28,237 nucleotides of DNA from Rikenellaceae bacterium (GCA_900771005.1 CAAGMI010000037.1:1-28237); one strand, 5' to 3'. Positions 1 through 8,015 are shown, counted from the stretch's first letter. A program made the numbers and translations. The notes: generated from the letters alone by a model not told the origin.

Positions 1-24
1 CCTCCTTATTTTTCCCATATCAAG

Positions 25-52
25 ACTTTTATGAAACGACTTCCATAAAAGT
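25..52. repeat. Perfect 9-bp inverted repeat near left edge
   Basis: The arms ACTTTTATG (25-33) and CATAAAAGT (44-52) are exact reverse complements with a 10-nt loop. No U-run follows on either strand, so it is not a clear terminator. The rest of 1-128 is AT-rich and holds a short direct repeat (GTGTCAA twice, 61-76). I see no gene in this stretch. Confidence 0.4.
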
Positions 53-128
53 AGGTATAAGTGTCAATGTGTCAAATTGTTATATGGGGTTTTACCAACC
101 GAAAATGTCCATTATACCTTATACCACG

Positions 129-146
129 AAGTCCTGGAAGGGGAGC
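129..146 (+). repeat. Inverted near-copy of the tRNA-Asn 3' end
   Basis: Eighteen bases on the plus strand repeat the 3' end of the minus-strand tRNA (T-arm half plus acceptor strand, 183-200) in inverted orientation with a single mismatch. The tRNA terminator hairpin lies between the two copies, so the block 129-200 is one large imperfect palindrome. Orientation is opposite to what tRNA-targeting integrases leave as attL/attR. Confidence 0.6.
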
Positions 147-149
147 ACG

Positions 150-179
150 AAAAAAGGCCGAAGCAAATGCTTCGGCCTT
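150..179 (-). terminator. Rho-independent terminator of tRNA-Asn
   Basis: On the minus strand an 11-bp stem (AAGGCCGAAGC paired with GCTTCGGCCTT, loop of 4) is followed directly by a run of six T. It starts 4 nt after the tRNA 3' end, so it almost certainly ends the tRNA transcript. Confidence 0.88.
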
Positions 180-183
180 CGCG

Positions 184-257
184 CTCCCCTTCTAGGACTT
201 GAACCTAGGACCCCCTGATTAACAGTCAGGTGCTCTAACCAACTGAGCTAAAGAGGA
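184..257 (-). tRNA. tRNA-Asn (anticodon GTT)
   Basis: The minus strand folds into a standard 74-nt cloverleaf. The 7-bp acceptor stem is TCCTCTT with AAGGGGA (one G-U pair) plus discriminator G. The D-arm has AGCTCAGTTGGTTAGAGC. The anticodon stem CCTGA/TCAGG holds loop CTGTTAA with GTT at 34-36, reading AAC/AAU. The T-arm contains GGTTCAAGTCC. CCA is not encoded. The gene is monocistronic, with its own promoter and terminator. Confidence 0.96.
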
Positions 258-286
258 ATTTATCGCCCTTCCTTTCGGTCGGGATG

Positions 287-318
287 GCAAAGGTACGATA
301 AAAACTGATTTGTGCAAA
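287..318 (-). promoter_or_regulatory. Bacteroidota-type promoter for tRNA-Asn
   Basis: On the minus strand a -33 TTTG (315-318) and a -7 TACCTTTGC (287-295) are separated by exactly 19 nt, matching the Bacteroidota primary sigma consensus TTTG-N19-TAnnTTTG. The expected start is near 280, about 23 nt before the mature tRNA 5' end. Confidence 0.82.
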
Positions 319-338
319 AAAAAATTGCATTTTTTGAG

Positions 339-346
339 TATCTTTG
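339..346 (+). promoter_or_regulatory. -7 element TATCTTTG for the operon at 369
   Basis: The motif matches TAnnTTTG and sits 22 nt before the ATG at 369. The only upstream TTTG (309-312) is 26 nt away, longer than usual, so the -33 element is uncertain. This is the best candidate promoter for the long gene run 369-13104 and is divergent from the tRNA promoter. Confidence 0.5.
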
Positions 347-368
347 AAAGGTAATAAAAGAGCATTGA

Positions 369-1073
369 ATGGATATCAGCCTTTTGTCAAAAATGGTCGG
401 CGAACTGATCCTGGACAACGATAGGGTCGGGCTTCCGGGTGTCGGCACCTTTGTCGCCGAAGAAGTACCTGCAACATTCTCTGACCGTGGTTATACTATC
501 AATCCTCCATATCGGAGGCTGTCTTTCGTTCCCGTTGCCAGTGACGATACCCTGCTGGTGGATCTCTATGCCATAAGCAACAAGGTCAATTCAAAGGAAG
601 CGGAAAGGATAATAGGCGGATTCCTCGGTGAAATGCTTGAGGATTTGAAGGAAAAGGGAGCGGTGGATTTCCCGGGACTCGGAAGGATGAAAATGACGCG
701 TCAGAACAGTGTTCTATTTTTCTGTGACAAGGATCTTGAAATATTCCCGGGAGGATTCGGACTTGAACCGATATCCCTGAAAACCCATTCAGAGACTGAC
801 AGAAACCAGCCTGAGGTGACTGAAACAAAACCGGCCCCAGAGACCTCATCGGAAACCGCTCCGGAGACAGCTCCAGAGACAGTTCCTGAATCTCCGCACA
901 AACCTGCCGAGGATGAAAAGAAGAAGAGCGGGGTGCTTTTCAAGGTGCTGCTGACAGTTCTTTTGGTGGCTGTCGTGGTCGTGGCGGCGTTCTTCGCTCT
1001 GGCAAAACTGAGTCCGGACCTGCTGGACAAACTGCTCTATACTACTGAGGAACTCGAAATAATCAATTACTAG
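369..1073 (+). CDS. Membrane-anchored HU-like (HU-CCDC81 type) protein
   Basis: The 234-aa product has an N-terminal part (about 1-120) resembling the HU-like CCDC81 domains of Bacteroidota: a helical start, the glycine-rich strand motif LPGVGTF (22-28), and a second half with VDFPGLGRMK (99-108). These look like two consecutive HU-like subdomains. A Pro/Glu/Thr-rich linker with PET repeats follows (about 155-180), then one strong transmembrane helix (about 189-213) and a short tail. Known relatives often carry a C-terminal SPOR domain that binds denuded peptidoglycan; none is seen here. The protein probably sits in the inner membrane with the HU part in the cytoplasm. Its stop codon abuts the next ATG. 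DNA binding is not proven for this family. Confidence 0.7.
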   Translation: MDISLLSKMVGELILDNDRVGLPGVGTFVAEEVPATFSDRGYTINPPYRRLSFVPVASDDTLLVDLYAISNKVNSKEAERIIGGFLGEMLEDLKEKGAVDFPGLGRMKMTRQNSVLFFCDKDLEIFPGGFGLEPISLKTHSETDRNQPEVTETKPAPETSSETAPETAPETVPESPHKPAEDEKKKSGVLFKVLLTVLLVAVVVVAAFFALAKLSPDLLDKLLYTTEELEIINY

Positions 1074-1643
1074 ATGACAGATTTGGTATATCCCGCCACT
1101 GTGGCTGTTGTTCTGAAGGGAGCCGGAGGAAGTCCGGCATCCGAGATGCTGCCCGTAGTGGAGCAGAACGGTATCGTGACGGCGCAGGCGAGCAGGGACT
1201 ATTGTCATTCGGGCAGCAAAGCCCTCCACCCTGTGGTGCATATGCACGTGCTCAATCGCAGCGGTGAACTTTATATCCAGCATCGCAGTGAAACCAGACA
1301 GTTGTATCCGTTGAAGTGGGATACTGCCGTAGGTGGGCATCTGAGCTACGGAGAGAGCGTCCTGGAGGCATTGTTCCGGGAAGCGGGAGAGGAACTGGGG
1401 TTGAAAGACTTCAATCCTGTTTCCATAGATACTTACGTTTTTGAGACCCTGACCGAGAAGGAATTCGTCAATGTTTTCGCTGTTGTGGGTGATTTCTGCC
1501 CGACTCCCGATGCTGACGAGGTATGCGAAGGAAGGTACTGGAAGATATCCGAAATAGAAGAATCTCTGGGAAAGGACATATTCACGCCGAATTTCGAATA
1601 TGAATATCGGCGGATAAAGGACAAACTGCTTGCACTTTTGTAA
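1074..1643 (+). CDS. Nudix hydrolase
   Basis: The 189-aa protein has a complete Nudix box at residues 88-110 (GHLSYGESVLEALFREAGEE then LGL), with every consensus glycine, glutamate and arginine. It should therefore hydrolyse a nucleoside-diphosphate-linked substrate using divalent metal. The part before the box (about 35-85, with HSGSKALHPVVHMHVLN) resembles the isopentenyl-diphosphate isomerase-like/YfcD branch, but the substrate cannot be told. The start follows the previous stop with no gap, and the stop overlaps the next start (TAATG), so translation is probably coupled across all three genes. Confidence 0.88.
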   Translation: MTDLVYPATVAVVLKGAGGSPASEMLPVVEQNGIVTAQASRDYCHSGSKALHPVVHMHVLNRSGELYIQHRSETRQLYPLKWDTAVGGHLSYGESVLEALFREAGEELGLKDFNPVSIDTYVFETLTEKEFVNVFAVVGDFCPTPDADEVCEGRYWKISEIEESLGKDIFTPNFEYEYRRIKDKLLALL

Positions 1644-3697
1644 TGAACGCAATTGACAAATTCGTCATAGACCAGCTTTCGGTATGGCCGATGGCCTCAG
1701 CCAATTTCAGGGCATTGAAAAATGTGAATGTCAGGGATGTGGAGGTATGCAATCTGAAGGCGAAGATTCAGCATAATCCCGGAAGGATAATCTCATCCAC
1801 CGCCGAAGTGGATGATGCCACCATTGCATCGCGCGCTTGCTTTCTTTGCGTGAACAACCGTCCGCCGGAGCAGTTCCATATCAAGTTTGAGGGCAAGAAA
1901 GGCAGGCTTTACAACATCCAGCTCAATCCGTATCCTATTTTCCCGAGGCATCTGGTGATAGCCCGCCACGAACACATACCGCAGGCAATCTGGCACCATT
2001 TCCCGGATATGCTGAAGTTTACGGAGAAATATCCGGATTATACGGTGTTCTATAACGGCCCGAAGAGCGGGGCCTCGGCGCCGGACCATCTGCATTTCCA
2101 GGCTTGTCCAAGGCATCTGCTTCCGCTCGAAGAAGCTGTGGACGCCTTTCTGGATAACCCGGGAAACCCTATTGCGCATGTCCAGGATGCCACTCTTTAT
2201 CACTATCACGGGTATCTTAACGGAGTGTATGCCCTCAAGGGCACTACCGCCAAGTCAATGGCCAAGATGTTCTACAGGTTCCTGGAATGCTCCCCGCGCG
2301 AAGAGGGTGAGACGGAACCGAAGTTCAACCTGTTCGTTTATTGCAAGCAGGGCGAGTACAGGACATTCGTGATTCTCCGTTCGAACATCAGGTCGCATCA
2401 CTATTATGCCCAGGGTGAGGACCATCTCACGATGAGTCCGGGGGCTGCCGATATGGCCGGATTTCTGGTGGCTCCTATGGAGGAAGACTACCTGAGGGCC
2501 GACGGTAAAATGCTTTCCGATATGCTCCGTGAGGTTGCTGTGTCGGATGAGGAGGACAGGATGGTGATGTGGAGACTCACGCGCACCCAGCCCCGCATAG
2601 AAGTCGGGATAATGTCGGCGGAGGAGATAAAGTTTGAAATAATTTCCGACGGAGCCGGACCGCAGACGGTGAGTGTCTGCGACGGAAGGATAAACTATAA
2701 CGGTTCGCTGTATGACGAACTCTACTTCGACAGCATCACAAGGTCCACGCTGTTCGCGGAACCATCCTTCGTGCTGTACGGGGTCACGATCGGCAAGGAT
2801 TTCCACTGGCAGCAGAAGGTTGACCAGAAGTTCGCCGGATCGCTCAAATTCATAGTCGAAGGCAATGTGATCACGGCGATAAACCGTGTCGGGGTCGAAG
2901 ACTATCTGCTGAGCGTGATATCCTCCGAGATGAAGCCGACAGCGTCTCTCGAATTCCTCAAGGCACACGCCGTCATTTCAAGAAGCTGGGTAATGAGCAA
3001 TCTGCACACTCACGAGCATTATGACGTGTGTGCCGACGACCATTGTCAGAGATATCAGGGAGTTTCTATGATACAGGGTGAAACGGCCCGCAAGGCGGTA
3101 GACCAGACCTGGGGGCAGGTTCTTACCTGCAACGGACAGTTGTGCGACACCAGATTCTCGAAATGCTGCGGCGGACGGACGGAACTGTTCAGTACCTGCT
3201 GGGAAGACAAGGATTATCCATATCTGCAGAGCGTGGAAGACCCGTACTGCGATTGTGAGGATGCCGGGATACTGAAGACCGTGCTCAATGATTATGACCT
3301 CCAGACGCGTGATTTCCATGACTGGGAAGTGAGATACGCAAGAGACGAAGTCTCGGATCTGTTCAGGCGCAGGACCGGGCTGAATGTGGGTACGATACGC
3401 GAACTCGAACCGCTCGAAACCGGAGTTTCCGGCAGGATAAAGAAGCTCCGCGTGATAGGGACATCGGATGTGGCCGTTATCGGCAAGGAACTTGCCATCA
3501 GAAAGGCACTGAGCGAATCGCACCTGAAGAGTTCGGCTTTTACCATACGATGGGAAGGGGATACCCTCGTTCTCAACGGACACGGATGGGGCCATGGAGT
3601 GGGATTGTGCCAGATCGGCGCAGCGGTGATGGCCTCAAAGGGATATGATTACAAGGAAATACTGAGATATTATTATGCAGGGACGGAAGTCAAATAA
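1643..3697 (+). CDS. DUF4922 (HIT-like phosphorylase) fused to SpoIID/LytB domain
   Basis: The 684-aa protein has two unlike halves. Residues about 1-310 match the DUF4922/GDP-sugar or Ap4A phosphorylase-like group of the HIT superfamily: a Cys pair C66-x2-C69, the motif YNGPKSGAS (137-145), and the histidine triad-like HLHFQ (149-153). Residues about 320-684 are a SpoIID/LytB domain: the SSEMKP motif with likely catalytic E429, KAHAVISRSW (440-449), and the C-terminal signature HGWGHGVGLCQIGA (647-660). SpoIID proteins are lytic transglycosylases acting on denuded glycan. No signal peptide or transmembrane segment is visible, so the fusion appears cytoplasmic, unusual for a SpoIID enzyme. 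The next gene (an AmpG-like importer) starts inside its 3' end. Confidence 0.85.
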   Translation: MNAIDKFVIDQLSVWPMASANFRALKNVNVRDVEVCNLKAKIQHNPGRIISSTAEVDDATIASRACFLCVNNRPPEQFHIKFEGKKGRLYNIQLNPYPIFPRHLVIARHEHIPQAIWHHFPDMLKFTEKYPDYTVFYNGPKSGASAPDHLHFQACPRHLLPLEEAVDAFLDNPGNPIAHVQDATLYHYHGYLNGVYALKGTTAKSMAKMFYRFLECSPREEGETEPKFNLFVYCKQGEYRTFVILRSNIRSHHYYAQGEDHLTMSPGAADMAGFLVAPMEEDYLRADGKMLSDMLREVAVSDEEDRMVMWRLTRTQPRIEVGIMSAEEIKFEIISDGAGPQTVSVCDGRINYNGSLYDELYFDSITRSTLFAEPSFVLYGVTIGKDFHWQQKVDQKFAGSLKFIVEGNVITAINRVGVEDYLLSVISSEMKPTASLEFLKAHAVISRSWVMSNLHTHEHYDVCADDHCQRYQGVSMIQGETARKAVDQTWGQVLTCNGQLCDTRFSKCCGGRTELFSTCWEDKDYPYLQSVEDPYCDCEDAGILKTVLNDYDLQTRDFHDWEVRYARDEVSDLFRRRTGLNVGTIRELEPLETGVSGRIKKLRVIGTSDVAVIGKELAIRKALSESHLKSSAFTIRWEGDTLVLNGHGWGHGVGLCQIGAAVMASKGYDYKEILRYYYAGTEVK

Positions 3698-4952
3698 CTC
3701 CGCCTGGACCTGGGTCCCGACGCTGTACTTTGTCGAGGGCCTTCCATACTTCATCGTCAATACCATTTCGCTTATTGTCTTCAAGGACCTTGGTATGGAC
3801 AACGGGAGGCTTGCCCTCATCACCAGCCTCATCGGACTTCCCTGGATGATAAAGCCTCTCTGGAGTCCTTTCGTGGACATCATCAGGAGCAAGCGCTGGT
3901 GGATAGTCACAATGCAGCTGCTGATGGCCGTAGCGGTGGCTCTGATTGCCGTGACCCTGCCGGAGGCGTCTCCGTTCACGATAACACTGATACTTTTCGT
4001 CATAGCGGCCTTTGCGTCAGCGACTCATGACATTGCAGCGGACGGCTTCTATATGCTGGCCCTGGACAAGGACAGCCAGTCGGCGTTCGTCGGGATAAGA
4101 AACACTTTCTATCGCGTGGCGATGGTCTTCGGACAGGGTGTGCTGGTAGTGATTGCCGGGATATTGGAAGTCCGTACCGGCAACGCCGCCGCTGCCTGGA
4201 GGATTACGCTGGTGATCGCGGCCGTCATCCTTTTCGCCGCTACTCTCAGCCACAGTCTGCTCCTGCCTGCGCCGGAATCTGACGGCAATGCGGAGAAAAA
4301 GACGGGAATCAGGGTCCTGCAGGAATTCGGGTCGGCATTCGGATCATTCTTCTCCAAGAAAGGCATCTGGATAGCTGTGGCATTCATGCTTCTGTACAGG
4401 CTTCCGGAGGCGTTCTCCGTCAAGATGCTCTATCCGCTTTTCAGTGATCCCGTCTCTGCCGGAGGGCTCGGCCTGGACAAGGAAGCTTACGGACTCGTGT
4501 ATGGTACGGCCGGGGTGATAGCCCTGCTTGCCGGAGGAATACTGGGTGGTCTGCACATTGCCAAAAAAGGATTGCGAAGGTGTATGCTCCTGATGGCTCT
4601 GAGCCTGGCATTGCCTTGCGCCGTTTATCTGTATATGGCTATGTTCCAACCGTCTTCAATCTGGACGATAGGTGCCTGCGTGGTGTTCGACCAGTTCGGC
4701 TACGGATATGGATTTACGGCATATACGGTCTATATGATGAGATTCGCCGACGGTCCTCTGAAAACGTCGCATTATGCGATATGTACAGGCTTCATGGCCT
4801 TGTCGATGCTGCTTCCGGGAGCTGTGGCAGGATATCTGCAGCAGTCGCTGGGATATGTGGGATTCTTTGTGCTCGTGATGGTAAGCTGCACGGCTACGAT
4901 AGCCGTGACGCTTGTCGCAAGGCGCTCATCCTGTATAAACGATAAGATATGA
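3675..4952 (+). CDS. AmpG-like MFS muropeptide transporter
   Basis: The 425-aa polytopic membrane protein has about 12 hydrophobic segments. Its N-terminus reads like the AmpG/SLC33 branch of the major facilitator superfamily: WVPTLYFVEGLPYFIVNTIS at about 12-31, then LPWMIKPLWSPFVD in the first cytoplasmic loop region and a HDIAADG motif near residue 118. AmpG imports GlcNAc-anhydroMurNAc peptides across the inner membrane for cell-wall recycling. The start overlaps the SpoIID fusion by 23 nt, and the stop overlaps namZ by 4 nt, implying coupled translation. The location between a SpoIID fusion and a muramidase supports a muropeptide substrate, although close relatives may carry other solutes. 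Confidence 0.85.
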   Translation: MQGRKSNNSAWTWVPTLYFVEGLPYFIVNTISLIVFKDLGMDNGRLALITSLIGLPWMIKPLWSPFVDIIRSKRWWIVTMQLLMAVAVALIAVTLPEASPFTITLILFVIAAFASATHDIAADGFYMLALDKDSQSAFVGIRNTFYRVAMVFGQGVLVVIAGILEVRTGNAAAAWRITLVIAAVILFAATLSHSLLLPAPESDGNAEKKTGIRVLQEFGSAFGSFFSKKGIWIAVAFMLLYRLPEAFSVKMLYPLFSDPVSAGGLGLDKEAYGLVYGTAGVIALLAGGILGGLHIAKKGLRRCMLLMALSLALPCAVYLYMAMFQPSSIWTIGACVVFDQFGYGYGFTAYTVYMMRFADGPLKTSHYAICTGFMALSMLLPGAVAGYLQQSLGYVGFFVLVMVSCTATIAVTLVARRSSCINDKI

Positions 4953-6190
4953 AAAAGACAGTCATCATAGTATTAGCCTTCTTCGTATGCCTGCATACGG
5001 CCGCACAGGTAAAGACGGGTCTCGAAGTGCTGAGAGACAGCGGCTTCAAGGAACTTGAGGGCAAAAGGGTCGGACTGCTTACCAATCCTTCCGGAGTAGA
5101 TGCCCAACTTGAGTCATCCATAGACATACTCTGTGACGCAGAGAACGTGGACCTGGTGGCTCTGTTCGCCCCTGAACACGGAGTCCGCGGCGACATATAT
5201 GCCGGGGGAAAGGTGGAATCGGGCGTCGACGATCTTACAGGACTGCCTGTATATTCCCTCTACGGAGCCACCCGGCAGCCTACCGACGAGATGCTGAAAG
5301 GCATCGACGTCGTGGTCTATGACATTCAGGACGTGGGATCTAGGTCATATACCTTCATCAGTACGCTGGGACTTATGATGCGTTCCTGCGCTAAACTTGG
5401 CATCGAGGTGATTGTGCTTGACCGCCCTAATCCTCTGGGCGGAGACAAGGTGGAGGGCCCTTATCCGAAGGAGGGTTTCTACAGCTTCGTGGGACAGTAC
5501 AGAATCCCGTACATCTATGGCCTTACTGTGGGGGAACTCGCCACTATGATAAACGAAGAAGGGCTTAACCGTGGGCAGAAGGGCAATGAAGAGCCTCTGA
5601 AATGCAAACTTAAGGTCATCCCTATGGAGGGGTGGACCAGGGATATGAGGTTTGAAGAAACCGGGCTTCCGTGGGTGCTTCCTTCCCCGAACATCCCTTA
5701 TCCGCAGACTGCCGTGTGCTACCCTTGCTCTGGACTTGTCGGAGAATTCAACAACTATCTCAACATAGGGATAGGTTACAGCCTTCCTTTCGGGACATTC
5801 GCCGCAGAGTGGATTGATGCCGATGAACTCAAGTCTGAGCTTGACAGCTATTGCCTTGACGGCATCGCTTTCAGGACTATACATTACACCCCGTTCTATG
5901 GCAGCAATGCAAAGAAACTGATACACGGAGTGCAGTTTTATTTCACAGATTACAGGATCGCTCAGCTGACTACAATACAGTTCTATGTGATGCAGGCCGT
6001 TAACCGCCTGTACGGCAAGGACCCGTTCAAACTGTCAACCGGAAGGCTGGATATGTTTGACAAGGTGTGCGGATCCGACTACGTCAGGACTACGTTCTCC
6101 CGCACGCTTGAGGTAGGGGACATAATCGATTACTGGAATCACGACGCGGAGGCCTTCAGGGAGCTGAGTTCCAAATATTATTTGTACTAA
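4949..6190 (+). CDS. namZ: DUF1343 protein, NamZ-type exo-beta-N-acetylmuramidase
   Basis: The 413-aa protein begins with a signal peptide (MKKTVIIVLAFFVCLHTAAQ) and continues as a full-length DUF1343 domain (glycoside hydrolase family 171). Visible motifs are GLLTNPSGV (42-50), APEHGVRGD (74-82), YDIQDVGSRSYTFISTL (124-140) and DRPNPLGG. Family members such as YbbC/NamZ of Bacillus subtilis and the Tannerella enzyme remove MurNAc from the non-reducing end of peptidoglycan glycans. The product is expected in the periplasm. It overlaps the AmpG-like gene by 4 nt and is followed 20 nt later by murI, so it fits a cell-wall salvage operon. Family assignment is firm; exact substrate is inferred. 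Confidence 0.88.
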   Translation: MKKTVIIVLAFFVCLHTAAQVKTGLEVLRDSGFKELEGKRVGLLTNPSGVDAQLESSIDILCDAENVDLVALFAPEHGVRGDIYAGGKVESGVDDLTGLPVYSLYGATRQPTDEMLKGIDVVVYDIQDVGSRSYTFISTLGLMMRSCAKLGIEVIVLDRPNPLGGDKVEGPYPKEGFYSFVGQYRIPYIYGLTVGELATMINEEGLNRGQKGNEEPLKCKLKVIPMEGWTRDMRFEETGLPWVLPSPNIPYPQTAVCYPCSGLVGEFNNYLNIGIGYSLPFGTFAAEWIDADELKSELDSYCLDGIAFRTIHYTPFYGSNAKKLIHGVQFYFTDYRIAQLTTIQFYVMQAVNRLYGKDPFKLSTGRLDMFDKVCGSDYVRTTFSRTLEVGDIIDYWNHDAEAFRELSSKYYLY

Positions 6191-6196
6191 AATCAG

Positions 6197-6204
6197 TATA
6201 TTTG
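6197..6204 (+). promoter_or_regulatory. Possible internal -7 element before murI
   Basis: TATATTTG matches the Bacteroidota -7 consensus in the short gap between namZ and murI. The ATG is only 7 nt downstream and no -33 TTTG lies at the right distance, so any transcript would be almost leaderless. It may be chance. Confidence 0.3.
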
Positions 6205-6210
6205 TAAGAT

Positions 6211-6951
6211 ATGGCCGTCATAGGGATTATGGATTCGGGAGTCGGAGGACTCAGCGTCTACCGGGAAGTGGTGAAACTTCTTCCGCGGGAGAGATTCATA
6301 TACTATGCCGACAATGCAAACTGCCCTTACGGAGACAAATCGGCTGAGTTCATTCAGCGCAGAGCCTGTGAAATCACAGACCTGCTGATCTCGAAAGGTG
6401 CCCAGGTCATAGTGGTGGCCTGCAACACCGCCACGGCTGCGGCGATTTCCCTGCTGCGCGATAAATATGACATTCCGTTCATAGGTATGGAACCTGCCGT
6501 GAAACCTGCGGCTCTCGGCACGAAGACAGGTGTTATCGGCGTGCTGGCTACGGCAGGTACGCTCAAAGGTTCCAAGTATCTGAACACAAAGGGGCAGTAT
6601 GAGGATGACGTGAAGATTCTGGAGCATGTCGGAAGCGGGTTCGTGGAACTCGTGGAGTCCGGAGATACCTCAAGTGAGAAGGCATATGCCACTGTGGAGG
6701 CTAGCCTGAGACCGCTGCTGGATGCCGGGGCCGACAGGATTGTGCTCGGATGCACCCATTACCCGTTCCTGAGGGAACTTATCGGGAAGATTGCCGGACC
6801 GGACGTACAGGTTATCGATCCTGCGCCGTCCGTCGCAAGGCATCTGGTGGAAGTGATGAAAGAGAAGGGGATAGAATTTGGCTCCCGGGAGACGGGGGAA
6901 AACGAGTTCATCGCTTCCGGCTCGGATGTCGTGTTAAAGAGAATGATATGA
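6211..6951 (+). CDS. murI: Glutamate racemase
   Basis: The 246-aa cytoplasmic enzyme converts L-glutamate to D-glutamate for peptidoglycan precursors. All family signatures are present: MDSGVGGLSV (7-16), ADNANCPYG (33-41), the first catalytic cysteine in VVACNTATA (C71) and the second in VLGCTHYPFL (C181). Length is close to the family norm (about 255-285 aa). It follows namZ by 20 nt and overlaps prfB by 4 nt (ATGA), so it belongs to the same run of cell-wall genes. Confidence 0.96.
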   Translation: MAVIGIMDSGVGGLSVYREVVKLLPRERFIYYADNANCPYGDKSAEFIQRRACEITDLLISKGAQVIVVACNTATAAAISLLRDKYDIPFIGMEPAVKPAALGTKTGVIGVLATAGTLKGSKYLNTKGQYEDDVKILEHVGSGFVELVESGDTSSEKAYATVEASLRPLLDAGADRIVLGCTHYPFLRELIGKIAGPDVQVIDPAPSVARHLVEVMKEKGIEFGSRETGENEFIASGSDVVLKRMI

Positions 6952-8015
6952 TCACACTGGACCAAATAAAAGAATTGAGACAGAGACTTGAGACTCTGTA
7001 CCGTTGTCTCGGCATCGAGGCCAAGCGTGCGGACGTGGCTCAAAAGACGGAAAGGAGCCAGGCCGCAGACTTCTGGAACGATCCTAAGGAGGCCGAACTC
7101 TTCCTGAAGAAACTGAGTTCCGTCAAGGCGTGGATAACCTTGTATGACAAACTTGCCGGGGAGGTGGATGATCTGGATGTGCTTTTTGAACTTGACCCCG
7201 AAGGGAAGGAGATTGACGAACTGTATGCACTTGCAGTCAGCGACACCGAAGATCTCGAACTGAAGAATATGCTCGGGGATGAAGGAGACAACCTCGGAGC
7301 TGTGCTTACCATCAATTCCGGAGCAGGCGGCACAGAGGCCAATGACTGGTCCGCAATGCTGATGAGAATGTATATGCGCTGGGGTGAAAGGAACGGTTAC
7401 AGGATGACGGTGACCGAAAATCAGGAAGGCGATGAAGTCGGGATAAAGTCGGCCACGATACAGTACGAAGGGGATTATGCCTACGGATATCTGAAGGCCG
7501 AGTCGGGCGTGCACAGACTTGTGAGGATATCGCCTTTCAATGCGCAGGGGAAGCGCCAGACTACATTCAGCTCCGTTTTCGTTTACCCTCTCGTGGATGA
7601 TACGATAAACATCGAGATCAATCCTTCCGATATAGAGTGGGATACTTTCCGTTCGGGAGGTCACGGCGGTCAGAATGTCAATAAAGTCGAGACCGGTGTG
7701 CGTGTGAGACATATACCTACCGGGATAATGGTGGAGAACACTGAGACCAGGAGCCAGCAGGACAACCGTCAGAGGGCTCTGCTCATCCTCAAGTCCCGAT
7801 TGTATGACATTGAACTCAAGAAGCGTCAGGAGAAACAGGCCGAACTCGAGGGCCAGAAGAAGAGTATAGAGTGGGGCAGTCAGATCCGTTCCTACACCCT
7901 GCATCCGTACAAACTGGTGAAGGATCATCGCACCGGTTTTGAGACAGCAGACACCCAGGGCGTGCTTGACGGAGACCTGAATGGTTTCATGAAGGAATTT
8001 TTGATGAACAAATAA
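6948..8015 (+). CDS. prfB: Peptide chain release factor 2, no frameshift site
   Basis: The 355-aa class I release factor reads UGA and UAA stops and triggers peptidyl-tRNA hydrolysis. It carries the RF2 recognition tripeptide SPF (195-197), the catalytic GGQ (240-242, in SGGHGGQNVNKVE), and the conserved SGAGGTEANDW segment (124-134). The ATG at 6948 overlaps the murI stop and matches the usual RF2 N-terminus; a longer in-frame reading from 6750 would only read through murI. In many bacteria prfB has a programmed +1 frameshift (CTTTGA) near codon 26. Here the equivalent place (codons 20-22, TGT CTC GGC) is an open frame with no internal stop, so that autoregulation is absent. Confidence 0.96.
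   Translation: MITLDQIKELRQRLETLYRCLGIEAKRADVAQKTERSQAADFWNDPKEAELFLKKLSSVKAWITLYDKLAGEVDDLDVLFELDPEGKEIDELYALAVSDTEDLELKNMLGDEGDNLGAVLTINSGAGGTEANDWSAMLMRMYMRWGERNGYRMTVTENQEGDEVGIKSATIQYEGDYAYGYLKAESGVHRLVRISPFNAQGKRQTTFSSVFVYPLVDDTINIEINPSDIEWDTFRSGGHGGQNVNKVETGVRVRHIPTGIMVENTETRSQQDNRQRALLILKSRLYDIELKKRQEKQAELEGQKKSIEWGSQIRSYTLHPYKLVKDHRTGFETADTQGVLDGDLNGFMKEFLMNK

Noticed and set aside
846..1652. Long antisense reading frames opposite the operon genes
   Set aside because: These arise from the codon bias of the real plus-strand genes. They lack family motifs and overlap well-supported genes fully.
6750..6947. N-terminal extension of prfB
   Set aside because: The frame is open upstream, but these codons lie inside murI and do not resemble release factors. 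The ATG at 6948 gives the normal RF2 start.
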